64,000 nt of DNA from Sporosarcina sp. FSL W8-0480. GTDB taxonomy: Bacteria > Bacillota > Bacilli > Bacillales_A > Planococcaceae. The position numbers and the translations under genes are program-made. Below, one piece after another: positions 36,511-44,613 of the stretch (position 1 is its first letter; each line of letters starts with the position of its first letter). Location of the stretch: positions 470,001 to 534,000 of the forward strand of contig NZ_CP150166.1 in NCBI RefSeq assembly GCF_037963765.1, given 5' to 3'. A model generated the notes under the pieces. The model had not been told where the DNA came from. It worked only from the letters and a program-made list of their open reading frames with translations, and did not search any database.

Positions 36511-36839
36511 ATATTTCAGCTCCTTATTGTGAAACGCTCACTCCTTAAGCCCTTAGGCAATATTTTGGTCAAACTTCTTTTATTAATGCGCACTAGAAAA
36601 TTTTATCAAAAAGTAACAGAAAAGTACAGTTTTTGGTTTGGTTGGTATCTGGATTAATACATGTAAATCAATTTGAAATTGGTATTACCTTTGTTAAAAA
36701 ACTATGAAAATATAACTATATTAAATAAGGCGGACGAAAATAAAAGAGGAATTACTTTATTTTTATCAAATCATTAACATTAGACTTTATTTATTATTCG
36801 TTGAGCTGGTTAAACGAGGAATAAAGAGAGGGTGGTAAT
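36511..36839. other. Divergent intergenic region, no gene
   Basis: About 330 AT-rich bases between the divergent permease and GNAT genes. It must hold both promoters. A perfect dyad CAATTTGAAATTG lies at 36670-36682. I see no riboswitch, array or further coding sequence. Confidence 0.6.
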
Positions 36840-37550
36840 GTGAATTTATTTAATACAATCAAGAAGGATCAAGAGTATTGGCTTGTTGACCAAGTGAAAG
36901 ATGAAAGTGTACTCGATCAGGAATATATAGAAGCTTTTAGTAGTCTGTTAGAGGAATGGCGGGAAAAACAAATCGGGTATTTGTCGCTTTTAATGGATGC
37001 AAGGTATGAGGAGTGGCTGTTGAATCAGGGGTTCCGCAAGGTTTCAACGATTGTGGAATATACACGGGAATTGAATGGGGATTTTACTGCTGAATCCGGT
37101 ATTTCTGTTGAAGCATTGGCTGACGGGGGAATGGCCGACTCGGACTTTGCGGAGCTGTATGAACAATGTCGTAGTGGATCTGCGAATAAAAATAATTTGT
37201 TTACAATCGAACAGGTGATGGAGTCACTTGAGAATGAACTTGGTGCGGAATGGAGAGAATCCTGTTTCGTTTTCCGGAAATCCGGCGTGCCAATCGGTTT
37301 AAGCATCCCGATTATCGAGCAAGGAACTGTCGATGAGGGGCGTCTGTTTTATTTCGGAGTTATGCCGGAATGGAGAGGAAAGGGATATGGGGCCGCCCTT
37401 CATCGGATTTCACTTCATTTGCTCAAGGGAATTGGTGCAACGACTTATGTAGGCAGTACGGATGAAGCGAATCACCATATGATTGGTATTTTTAAAAGGA
37501 ATGGCTGTGTGCTGAGGGATCGGAAGGGGATATATCGGATTGATCGATGA
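36840..37550 (+). CDS. GNAT family N-acetyltransferase
   Basis: 236 residues with GTG start after GAGAGGGTGG. The C-terminal GNAT domain (about 90-236) has LFYFGVMPEWRGKGYGAALHRI as acetyl-CoA loop and TDEANHHMIGIFKRNGC; residues 1-85 form an extra N-terminal half. Substrate unknown. Array C begins 2 nt after its stop codon. Confidence 0.82.
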   Translation: MNLFNTIKKDQEYWLVDQVKDESVLDQEYIEAFSSLLEEWREKQIGYLSLLMDARYEEWLLNQGFRKVSTIVEYTRELNGDFTAESGISVEALADGGMADSDFAELYEQCRSGSANKNNLFTIEQVMESLENELGAEWRESCFVFRKSGVPIGLSIPIIEQGTVDEGRLFYFGVMPEWRGKGYGAALHRISLHLLKGIGATTYVGSTDEANHHMIGIFKRNGCVLRDRKGIYRIDR

Positions 37551-37551
37551 G

Positions 37552-37908
37552 GAGTTCTCGTTTAAGCGCAATGAGTTCTCCTTTACCCCAGGAGAGTTCT
37601 CGTTTAAGCACGATGAGTTCTCCTTAACTCCCGGAGAGTTCTCGTTTAAGTACGATGAGTTCTCCTTAACTCCCGGAGAGTTCTCGTTTAAGTACGATGA
37701 GTTCTCCTTTCCCCCTGGAGAGTTCTCGTTTAAGCGCAATGAGTTCTCCTTTACCCCAGGAGAGTTCTCGTTTAAGCACAATGAGTTCTCCTTTACCCCA
37801 GGAGAGTTCTCGTTTAAGTACGATGAGTTCTCCTTTGCTTCTGGAGAGTTCTCGTTTAAGCGCAATAGGTTCTCCTTTGCTCCCGGAAATTCCTCGTTGA
37901 AGAAATTC
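37552..37908 (+). repeat. Array C copy 1: sixteen to seventeen 21-nt units
   Basis: Units every 21 nt from 37552 to 37867 without a single length change. They alternate between two types: GAGTTCTCGTTTAAG followed by RCGAT or similar, and GAGTTCTCCTTTACC followed by a purine-rich end, so the higher-order period is 42 nt. Long open frames on both strands result from the 21-nt period. A second copy of the family lies at 51990-52157. Confidence 0.95.
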
Positions 37909-37920
37909 CTTTTGAAGAGG

Positions 37921-38088
37921 GGTCCATTGTTGTTGAGCAAAGGTCCATTCTTTCCGCTCCAGGGTCCATTGTTTTAAACAAAGGTCCATTCTTTCCGCTC
38001 CAGGGTCCATTGTTTTGAATAAAAGGCCCATTCTTTCCATGTCAGGGTCCATTCTTCCGCTCCAAAGGTCCATTCTGCTCCTGCAATA
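37921..38088 (+). repeat. Array G: eight units of 20-21 nt
   Basis: Units start at 37921, 37942, 37963, 37983, 38004, 38025, 38046 and 38067 with the word GGTCCATT. The first units alternate between GTTTTGAA-like and CTTTCCGCTCCAG endings. It follows array C directly, so 37552-38088 is two different arrays back to back. Confidence 0.93.
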
Positions 38089-38142
38089 AACAAATGACAG
38101 CCTGCCCCGCCTATTGTACGATAGGGAAAAGGGGGAATTTTC

Positions 38143-39084
38143 ATGATACATATTGGAGTCATTGGCCTTGGAGCCATTGGTCAGCGGTTGATCAACCAAT
38201 TCAAACAGCACGATAAGGTTACAATAACGGCAGTATGTGACCGGACGGAAGCACTTGCAAAGGAAACTGCCGACAACCTTGGCGATGTGCAAGCCTATAC
38301 CGATTATAAGCAGTTGCTATCTAACGACGAGGTGAATCTCGTCTACGTTGCAGTACCACCAAAATTCCACCACGCCATCGTGATGGATGCCATTCAGGCG
38401 AAAAAGCATATCCTTTGCGAGAAGCCATTGGCGAACTCGTTGGAAGAGGCGAGAGAGATGGCGGATGCCGCGAAGGAAGCGGGTATTGTGCATGCTATGA
38501 ACTTCCCACTCAACTATGGCCAAGCGGCAACGAAATTCGCAGAGCTTATCAACGAAAACTATATCGGTAAATTACGCCGCCTCCAGCTCTCCATGCACTT
38601 CCCGGAATGGCCGCGTGCTTGGCAGAAGAATGACTGGGTCGGTGGGCGAGAGCAGGGTGGCTTTGTCCTTGAAGTCGGCGTCCATTTCATCCAGCAAACA
38701 CTTAAACTATTCGGCGAGCTACACAATATCCAAACTCGTTTGGAATTCCCTGAAGACCCTACGCTATGTGAAACGGGTATCATTGCCACCGCAGAACTTG
38801 CGGACGGTACACCTGTTTTAATTGAAGGAATAAGCGGACAAGCTGGAAAAGAGCATATTGGATTTACCGCATTTGGATCAGAAGGCGTCCTCACTTTAGA
38901 AAATTGGGGCGAGTTACGAGGAGGAAAAACGGGTGACATTCTTGAACCAATTTCACTTGAAACAGCTACGAACAAACGTTTAATTGACGAATTAGTAAAA
39001 GCGGTAAATGGGCAAGAGGCGGATTTGTATGACTTTGAAGTAGGCTATCAGGCACAGAAGGTGTTGGAGGAATTAAGAAAATAA
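38143..39084 (+). CDS. Gfo/Idh/MocA-family oxidoreductase
   Basis: 313 residues. N-terminal Rossmann fold (GVIGLGAIGQRLI at 4-16), then the family's catalytic-region signature CEKPLANSLEEAREM (about 89-103) and the C-terminal alpha/beta domain with GGREQGGFVLEVGVHFIQQTL. NAD(P)-dependent dehydrogenase probably acting on a sugar or cyclitol derivative. Monocistronic. Confidence 0.9.
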   Translation: MIHIGVIGLGAIGQRLINQFKQHDKVTITAVCDRTEALAKETADNLGDVQAYTDYKQLLSNDEVNLVYVAVPPKFHHAIVMDAIQAKKHILCEKPLANSLEEAREMADAAKEAGIVHAMNFPLNYGQAATKFAELINENYIGKLRRLQLSMHFPEWPRAWQKNDWVGGREQGGFVLEVGVHFIQQTLKLFGELHNIQTRLEFPEDPTLCETGIIATAELADGTPVLIEGISGQAGKEHIGFTAFGSEGVLTLENWGELRGGKTGDILEPISLETATNKRLIDELVKAVNGQEADLYDFEVGYQAQKVLEELRK

Positions 39085-39112
39085 AAGTAGAGGGTCAGCC
39101 CCCTCTACTTTT
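39083..39112. terminator. Bidirectional terminator
   Basis: AAAAGTAGAGGG, 6-nt loop, CCCTCTACTTTT: a perfect stem. It serves the oxidoreductase and, on the minus strand, overlaps the stop codon of the second anti-sigma gene. Confidence 0.93.
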
Positions 39113-40226
39113 CTATCTCAATCACTATTTCATCCAACTCAAACTCTTCCATCGGTGCGGTGCTGTTTTCATTACGGTAATAGGCCCCATTTTCATACGT
39201 GCCATCCCTTTGTGAAAGCACAACGGTTGGCGTGACAATTAGCCTTTTTGCTTTAGGGTCAAGCTTTTCTAAGGTATGTGTATGGTAAAGACGTAAGGCT
39301 GAGTCGCTTTCACCGCCGTTAACATAAGTCGCGTACGTATGGCCCAAATCATCCTTAACGTCCACACTTACAGAGACGAAATCCCATTTTGCATCTAATT
39401 CTTCTGTTATGATTTCCTCGTAGAAGAGGATGAATGACATTGGGGTATAGACTATTTTATTCATCGATACAGTTACATCATTCCCCGCAGAGGTCAATCC
39501 AACAGATTGCTCTACATTGTCAGTCGCCTGCAAATCGAATTGGAATTTCCAACTTCCTGCGATTTCTTTCATGCTGTATGTCGGATCGGATATAATCCTA
39601 CTTACATCGACGTTTGACGTTTCGAGAAAAATCCCAGTAATGTCGAACTCAAAACTACCTTCCTCCACTCGATTTTCTGGATACATTTTGGCTGTTGAAA
39701 CACCTACATAACGGAAGTCATCTACCTTTTTTATGTCGTGGCTACCTGTTGCCAAATGCCCCCCGTCACTATTGAGAATGGCTGGCATGCCTTTGAGTGA
39801 TGGATCATCACCTAAATCGATCTCCGATATGATTTCGTATGCGACGTAAAGCGTTTTCCCATCAAACACCGCCTCATTCAAAGTAATGCTAATTCCATTG
39901 TCCTCTTGCGTCATCGAGAGCGTATTGGCATGCTCACTATAATTTTCAAAGAACCCATCGTCGTTAAACCATTTGAAAACTTGTCCGATAATCGGTATTT
40001 CCTGCGCAAATGAAGTGAATGACAATCCGAACAATGCAGCTGAGGATAAACCGATTGAAATCGTAGCTGCCGCAGCAATTTTCCTCCATCTAACGGGCTT
40101 TGGCCTGCTGATTTTCCTTTTCAGGTCCAACATCACTTTCGTCTTTTCTGCTTCGCTGACATCCTCTACTACAAATTGGTTGGCGTCCATATCAATATCA
40201 TTCAAGTGATCATATACGTCCTTCAT
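39105..40226 (-). CDS. DUF4179-type membrane anti-sigma factor (module 2)
   Basis: 373 residues from ATG 40226 (after GGGAGGT). Cytoplasmic N-terminal segment (about 1-48), one membrane helix (about 49-70, IAAAATISIGLSSAALFGLSF), extracellular domain to the C-terminus. Same architecture and several shared motifs with the protein at 9006 (N-terminal NDIDMDANQF versus NEIDINVHEF; FAQEIP). Overlaps the sigma gene by 17 nt. Anti-sigma role inferred. Confidence 0.85.
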   Translation of the reverse strand: MKDVYDHLNDIDMDANQFVVEDVSEAEKTKVMLDLKRKISRPKPVRWRKIAAAATISIGLSSAALFGLSFTSFAQEIPIIGQVFKWFNDDGFFENYSEHANTLSMTQEDNGISITLNEAVFDGKTLYVAYEIISEIDLGDDPSLKGMPAILNSDGGHLATGSHDIKKVDDFRYVGVSTAKMYPENRVEEGSFEFDITGIFLETSNVDVSRIISDPTYSMKEIAGSWKFQFDLQATDNVEQSVGLTSAGNDVTVSMNKIVYTPMSFILFYEEIITEELDAKWDFVSVSVDVKDDLGHTYATYVNGGESDSALRLYHTHTLEKLDPKAKRLIVTPTVVLSQRDGTYENGAYYRNENSTAPMEEFELDEIVIEIEK

Positions 40227-40752
40227 ACAAATACCTCCCATTTTGCCGTAGTCTTTTTTTGCCCCTATACACCCGGTTGTCGATTGCCGTTATACTCAAT
40301 CCTAACTTTTCCGCAGTTTCTTGGGATGAAAAACCAAGCAAATACCGCATGATGAAAATCTTCTGGTCCATCGGCTCCAGCTCGCTCAGCAACTCTTTCA
40401 CTTTGTCTTCTGCATCTGTTGGCACTTCAACTGGGATTTCCAGAAATTCAGCAGCAGCTTCAAGGTTCTTGGCTTCTTTTCGGTAATAATCAATAGCTTT
40501 GTATTTCGCCACTGCACAAATCCAGTTCTTAAATTCATCCTGGTTTCGACCGCGAAACTTTTTTGCATTCTGCCAAATCGCAAGGAAAACATCATTGACA
40601 CATTCACCGATCAACTCTTCTTGTCGGACGGGTCCAAGAACTTGTCGAACAACACTTTTGATGAGCGGTAAATAACGGTCGACGATATAGTCCAAAGCAT
40701 CTTCCTTCCCGGACTGCAGACGTTTGATGAAATTGTTTTCATGTGTCCTCAT
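40210..40752 (-). CDS. ECF-type RNA polymerase sigma factor (module 2)
   Basis: 180 residues: sigma-2 (about 20-95, KNWICAVAKYKAIDYYRKE) and sigma-4 helix-turn-helix (about 120-175, GFSSQETAEKLGLSITAIDNRVYRGKKRL). Clear paralogue of the sigma factor at 10042; both begin with a Glu-His-Asn-Phe-Ile segment and share the upstream motif. Co-transcribed with the anti-sigma gene. Confidence 0.93.
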   Translation of the reverse strand: MRTHENNFIKRLQSGKEDALDYIVDRYLPLIKSVVRQVLGPVRQEELIGECVNDVFLAIWQNAKKFRGRNQDEFKNWICAVAKYKAIDYYRKEAKNLEAAAEFLEIPVEVPTDAEDKVKELLSELEPMDQKIFIMRYLLGFSSQETAEKLGLSITAIDNRVYRGKKRLRQNGRYLYEGRI

Positions 40753-40772
40753 AGTTTTCTCCTTTGTTTTTG

Positions 40773-40799
40773 GTAAAGGCCTTTACACTCTATATAACG
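40773..40799 (-). promoter_or_regulatory. Shared upstream motif of ECF sigma gene, copy 2
   Basis: Plus-strand reading: the perfect 14-bp palindrome GTAAAGGCCTTTAC, then ACTC, then TATATAACG, 21-47 nt upstream of the sigma ATG. It matches the motif at 10633-10660 nearly base for base. Confidence 0.55.
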
Positions 40800-40881
40800 A
40801 AAGTTAGTGAGTGAATCTCACGCGGGGTTTTGATTTCTTTTTGCATTCTATTGATAAATGAAGCAAAGAAGCTAATGCACC

Positions 40882-41007
40882 CAAAGTCCCAAAATGACCA
40901 TATATCTCGGGAAATGATCGATAACTTCCGGGAAATAACCGATAACTCTAAGCAATTGATCGATATCCGTCGGGAAATAATCGATAAACCTTGGGAAATG
41001 AACGATA
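40882..41007 (-). repeat. Array B copy 2: six 21-nt units, minus orientation
   Basis: Six exact 21-nt units. Read on the minus strand they start TATCGTTCATTTCCC and end with TATGGTCATTTTGGGAC. The fourth unit from that end is again the deviant TATCGATCAATTG. It follows the stop of the F420-ligase-like gene by about 85 nt. Confidence 0.95.
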
Positions 41008-41063
41008 TCCCAAAAACGCCGCCGCCGGCACTGCACTGCCCACCTCAAAACAACACGTAAAAG

Positions 41064-41090
41064 CCCTCAGTCAATGACCAAGGGCTGTAT
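41064..41090 (-). terminator. Hairpin after the F420-ligase-like gene
   Basis: AGCCCTTGG and an AGGGCT partner on the minus strand, followed by TTTTA. Short stem, weak T run. Confidence 0.5.
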
Positions 41091-41091
41091 C

Positions 41092-42285
41092 TTACTTTGT
41101 AAAGTTGTCAAAATATCCTTGAATGAACACAATTGGAGTTCCTTTGTCGCCGCTGCCTGATGTCAGGTCGGACAAAGAGCCAATCAAATCCGTAAGTTTA
41201 CGGGGGGTTGTCCCTTGTGATTCCATTGCGCCTACAAGGTCTTCCTCTTTATTCTCAATGAATTCATTAATCGCTTTTTTCAACTCATCGCCGCGTAGGT
41301 CAGCGAAGTTGTTGTCTGCGAGGTATTTCAATTTGATTTCATTTGGTGTGCCGTCGAGGCCTGCTGTGTATGCAGGGGAAACGACTGGGTCCGCAAGTTC
41401 CCAAATCTTACCGACTGGGTCTTTGAATGCTCCATCACCGTATACCATGACCTCAACAGTCTTGCCTGTTTTCTCACGAAGCATTACTTGAATCGTATCA
41501 ACGACTGGTTGGCAGTTGCGTGGGAATAGCTTAACGCTGTCTTCTGTCGCCTTATTGGAACCCAAAAGTCCATATGCTTCGTTATAGCCGCTGCCGTCAA
41601 CGGATTCAGATAGGATATCGTCAAGGCTATATACCTTTTCAACGCCGTTCGCGTTCAAGATGCGTTTTGTTCTGAAACGTGAGTGAATGTCACAAGTGAG
41701 TACGTTTTTCGTGTAATCAAGAATTGTCTTCGCATTATTTGAGAAGATGACTTCGCATTCAACGCCGTATTCTTCAATGATTGATTTATAATAATCAATA
41801 TAGTCAATACCTGTAAATGTATGTTTGTTGTAGCCGAAATGGCCGCGGAATTCTTTTTCGCTTAAAACATCCGTCCATGGGTTGACGCCCTTTTCGTCGA
41901 GTGTGTCAATATCGACAAGGTGGTTGCCGACTTCATCGGATGGATAGCTGAGCATCAACACGATTTTCTTCGCAGTACCTTTCGCGATCCCACGTAGACA
42001 GATGGCGAAACGATTACGGCTCAAAATCGGGAAGATGACGCCGATTGTGTCGTCGCCGAATTTCGATTGAACATCTTTCGCAATATGATCGACTGTCGCG
42101 TAATTGTCTTGCGCGCGAGCTACGATGGATTCTGTGATTGTAACGATATCTCTATCATTGATCGTTAACTTTTCTACTTCCGCCGCTTTCAATACGCTAT
42201 CTACAACGATTTCCTCGATATTGTCCCCTTTATTGATGATTGGGCATCGAAGACCTCTGACAACCGTTCCAACTACTCTTTCCAA
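41092..42285 (-). CDS. Coenzyme F420-0:L-glutamate ligase-family protein
   Basis: 397 residues matching the CofE/FbiB-type F420_ligase fold: N-terminal TVVRGLRCPIINKGDNIEEI, NDRDIVTITESIVARAQ and YGDGAFKDPVGKIWELADP. The founding enzymes add glutamate to F420-0. F420 is not expected in this lineage and no other F420 gene is in view, so the Bacillota homologues probably ligate an amino acid to another acceptor; that is inference. The gene is divergent from a LysR regulator at 42398, its likely controller. Confidence 0.75.
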   Translation of the reverse strand: MERVVGTVVRGLRCPIINKGDNIEEIVVDSVLKAAEVEKLTINDRDIVTITESIVARAQDNYATVDHIAKDVQSKFGDDTIGVIFPILSRNRFAICLRGIAKGTAKKIVLMLSYPSDEVGNHLVDIDTLDEKGVNPWTDVLSEKEFRGHFGYNKHTFTGIDYIDYYKSIIEEYGVECEVIFSNNAKTILDYTKNVLTCDIHSRFRTKRILNANGVEKVYSLDDILSESVDGSGYNEAYGLLGSNKATEDSVKLFPRNCQPVVDTIQVMLREKTGKTVEVMVYGDGAFKDPVGKIWELADPVVSPAYTAGLDGTPNEIKLKYLADNNFADLRGDELKKAINEFIENKEEDLVGAMESQGTTPRKLTDLIGSLSDLTSGSGDKGTPIVFIQGYFDNFTK

Positions 42286-42397
42286 TGTTATCGCTCCTTA
42301 TCGGTAAAACTTAACTGACGATCTACTTGTATGATACTACCAATCAGTGGTATAAGTAAAATTAATATATCTAATACTGGATATAAGGGGTGGTTAT

Positions 42398-43282
42398 ATG
42401 GTCAGCAAATTGGACTTATACCGTATTTTTTGTGTTGTCGGTAAAAATGAAAGCTTTTCCGGGGCGGCGAAAGAACTATTCATGACCCAGCCTGCCATCA
42501 GCCAATCCATCATGCAGTTGGAGAAGGAGCTGGATACACGTCTATTTAATCGTACCCCAAAAGGAGTCACACTAACAAACGAAGGAAGCCTTCTGTTGGA
42601 GTATGTTAATTCTGCCATCAATTTAATCGAAATTGGGGAAGAAAAGATTGCGGAGTTCAAAAATCTCACGATAGGCGAGCTACGGATTGGCGTCGGTGAT
42701 ACGATTTCCAAATACTTTCTTCTTCCACAACTGGAGGCCTTCCGCAATCGATATCCAAGTCTCAAATTAAAAATTGAAAATGGGACGACGGATACACTTA
42801 TTTCATTGTTGAAGTCCGGAGAAGTCGATATCGTTGTATGCAATTTGCCTGTAGACGATGATGCATTAAACGTAAGACCTTGCATGGATATTCATGATAC
42901 TTTCGTCTATGGGGATAAATATCGGAAGCTGTTGGCGAGGCCGATTGGATTTCAAGAGCTTGCCAAACTACCTTTAATATTCCTTGAACCGAGTTCGAAT
43001 TCAAGAAAGTATGTCGAAGATTTTCTTTTGTCTAAAGGCGTGAAGATTTCGCCGGAATTCGAACTTGGCTCTCATGATCTTGTCGTTGAATTTGCGCGGA
43101 TCAATATGGGGATTGCGTGTGTGACAAGGGAGTTTACAGAGGATTATTTGGAGAGTGGTGCGCTTCAGGAAGTGCAGTTGACGGGGGAGATACCGCGTCG
43201 AAGCATCGGGGTCTGTTCTTTGAAAAGTGTTCCGCTTTCGCCGGCTTCGACGAGATTTTTGGAGTTATTGGTACGGGAGTGA
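42398..43282 (+). CDS. LysR-family transcriptional regulator
   Basis: 294 residues. Winged helix-turn-helix at 1-62 (FSGAAKELFMTQPAISQSIMQLE) and effector-binding domain (about 88-290). AAGGGGTGG precedes the ATG. It shares a 112-nt intergenic region with the divergent F420-ligase-like gene, the common layout for a LysR protein and its target. Effector unknown. Confidence 0.92.
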   Translation: MVSKLDLYRIFCVVGKNESFSGAAKELFMTQPAISQSIMQLEKELDTRLFNRTPKGVTLTNEGSLLLEYVNSAINLIEIGEEKIAEFKNLTIGELRIGVGDTISKYFLLPQLEAFRNRYPSLKLKIENGTTDTLISLLKSGEVDIVVCNLPVDDDALNVRPCMDIHDTFVYGDKYRKLLARPIGFQELAKLPLIFLEPSSNSRKYVEDFLLSKGVKISPEFELGSHDLVVEFARINMGIACVTREFTEDYLESGALQEVQLTGEIPRRSIGVCSLKSVPLSPASTRFLELLVRE

Positions 43283-43293
43283 GGGTTTTGGCC

Positions 43294-43433
43294 AGTTATG
43301 AGCGATTATTTCGGTTTATGCGTTTTTGGTAGCGTTTATAAGCTTTTGCTACGATTTATGCGTTTTTAGCCGATATTATGCGTAAATAATCGGATTTATG
43401 CGTGTGTATCGAGATTTATGCTTTTTTGCAATA
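43294..43433 (+). repeat. Array E copy 1: six clear plus one diverged 20-nt units
   Basis: Units at 43314, 43334, 43354, 43374, 43394 and 43414, exactly 20 nt apart, with the word TTTATGCGTTTTT (variant TTTATAAGCTTTTG in the second). A diverged unit at 43294 precedes them. It starts 12 nt after the LysR stop. Confidence 0.94.
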
Positions 43434-43460
43434 GAGATTATAAATAGGGGGACGACCAAA

Positions 43461-44006
43461 ATGTTTAAATATCAAATTAACGATGAAATTGAGTTACGCT
43501 TATTGGAAGTGCGGCACGCGGAGCAATTATTCAATGTTACTGACAAATCACGTGATAGTTTGCGTGAATGGCTTCCGTGGATTGATTTCACGAAGACGGT
43601 GGAGGATTCGAGGGGCTTCATCATGGGAACGATGCAGCAGTTCAGCCGCAACGATGGGTTCCAAGCGGGGATCTGGCATAAAGGGGAACTTGCTGGTGTC
43701 ATCGGTTTGCATGGCATTAATTGGTCAAACAAATCGACGTCCATCGGCTATTGGCTTGGGAAGGGACATGAAGGCAATGGGCTGATGACACAGTCATGCG
43801 AGGCGGTTATCGAATATTGCTTCACGGAACTTGGATTGAATCGAATTGAAATCCGAACTGCTACTGGAAATAAAAAAAGCATGGCGATACCGATCAGGCT
43901 TGGTTTCCAGCAAGAAGGTCGCCTTCAACAAGCTGAATGGCTGTATGACAAATTTGTCGATCATTTTGTGTTTGGAATGGTGAAAGAGGATTGGAATAAA
44001 CGGTAA
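43461..44006 (+). CDS. GNAT acetyltransferase, RimJ/RimL-like (YdaF type)
   Basis: 181 residues from ATG 43461, which follows AGGGGG; an upstream in-frame ATG at 43398 lies inside array E and is rejected. Features: IELRLLEVRHAEQLF, GYWLGKGHEGNGLMTQSCEAV (acetyl-CoA loop), RIEIRTATGNKKSMAIPIRLGF. Resembles ribosomal-protein Ser acetyltransferases of the RimL group and B. subtilis YdaF; substrate uncertain. Confidence 0.88.
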   Translation: MFKYQINDEIELRLLEVRHAEQLFNVTDKSRDSLREWLPWIDFTKTVEDSRGFIMGTMQQFSRNDGFQAGIWHKGELAGVIGLHGINWSNKSTSIGYWLGKGHEGNGLMTQSCEAVIEYCFTELGLNRIEIRTATGNKKSMAIPIRLGFQQEGRLQQAEWLYDKFVDHFVFGMVKEDWNKR

Positions 44007-44010
44007 GATT

Positions 44011-44045
44011 CAGGCGAAGGAATGCTGTATACATTCCTTCGCCTG
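44011..44045. terminator. Bidirectional terminator
   Basis: CAGGCGAAGGAATG, 6-nt loop, CATTCCTTCGCCTG: a perfect 14-bp stem between convergent genes. Confidence 0.92.
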
Positions 44046-44057
44046 TTCATCTATTAA

Positions 44058-44429
44058 TTAGTTCTTTCCCAAACGAGTCAGTACGTTGAATCCAAAGCAA
44101 AGTACACCTAAAACAGTCATTGCTCCGCCTAACGTTGCGAATAGGAAGAATATTTCCGGTCCGCCTAAAATAGCCGTTGCGATGCTGATCATCATGATTG
44201 GCAAGCCGATATTATGAAGCCAGAAGTGCGCTTTCGCCATCCCGGATTGCTCCAAATTGGGATACAGATGATAAAATACGCCAGCTAAAGCTAAAGAGAC
44301 CCATCCAACCAAATTCAAGTGAACATGCACAGACGTCAAGTTAAACACATGTGTAAAAGACATGTATAAGCCGAAAGAAATACCGATCATGAAATAGACC
44401 ACAGAAATCTTCATCAATGTTTTCCCCAT
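44058..44429 (-). CDS. Small heme-copper-oxidase subunit I-like membrane protein
   Basis: 123 residues, four membrane helices. Contains SVHVHLNLVGWVSLALAGVFYHLYP and FWLHNIGLP, which resemble the His-rich helices of cytochrome oxidase subunit I, but only a quarter of the length. Such short proteins are often named cytochrome-c oxidase in Bacillales; they lack the full catalytic set and may bind heme or act in assembly. Function unknown. Confidence 0.7.
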   Translation of the reverse strand: MGKTLMKISVVYFMIGISFGLYMSFTHVFNLTSVHVHLNLVGWVSLALAGVFYHLYPNLEQSGMAKAHFWLHNIGLPIMMISIATAILGGPEIFFLFATLGGAMTVLGVLCFGFNVLTRLGKN

Positions 44430-44567
44430 TTTCTCTACCCCCCCTCCGCTATTAAAATCTTTCTATGGTATTCTATGTTGGGCACTAACATAGGAATGAG
44501 CGTAATCGGAGGGGAATTCAAAGAAAAATTTCCGCTCGGTTTCACGAACCTGTTTAGGAATGAATGA

Positions 44568-44613
44568 AAAATGCCGCCAGTAAACTGAATAAAGTTTACT
44601 GGCGGCATTTTTT
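44568..44613 (-). terminator. Terminator of the APC permease gene
   Basis: AAAAATGCCGCCAGTAAAC, 7-nt loop, GTTTACTGGCGGCATTTTT: a perfect long stem with T runs on both strands. Confidence 0.93.

Noticed and set aside
37410..38292. Long open frames on both strands over arrays C and G
   Set aside because: The 21-nt period keeps frames open by chance; units are DNA repeats with no start signals, and the frames run into neighbouring genes antisense.
40830..41060. 76-residue open frame with heptad-like peptide, and similar frames at 19968-20207 and 54469-54762
   Set aside because: They are translations of array B in one strand or the other. Coding is not consistent between copies in strand or reading frame.
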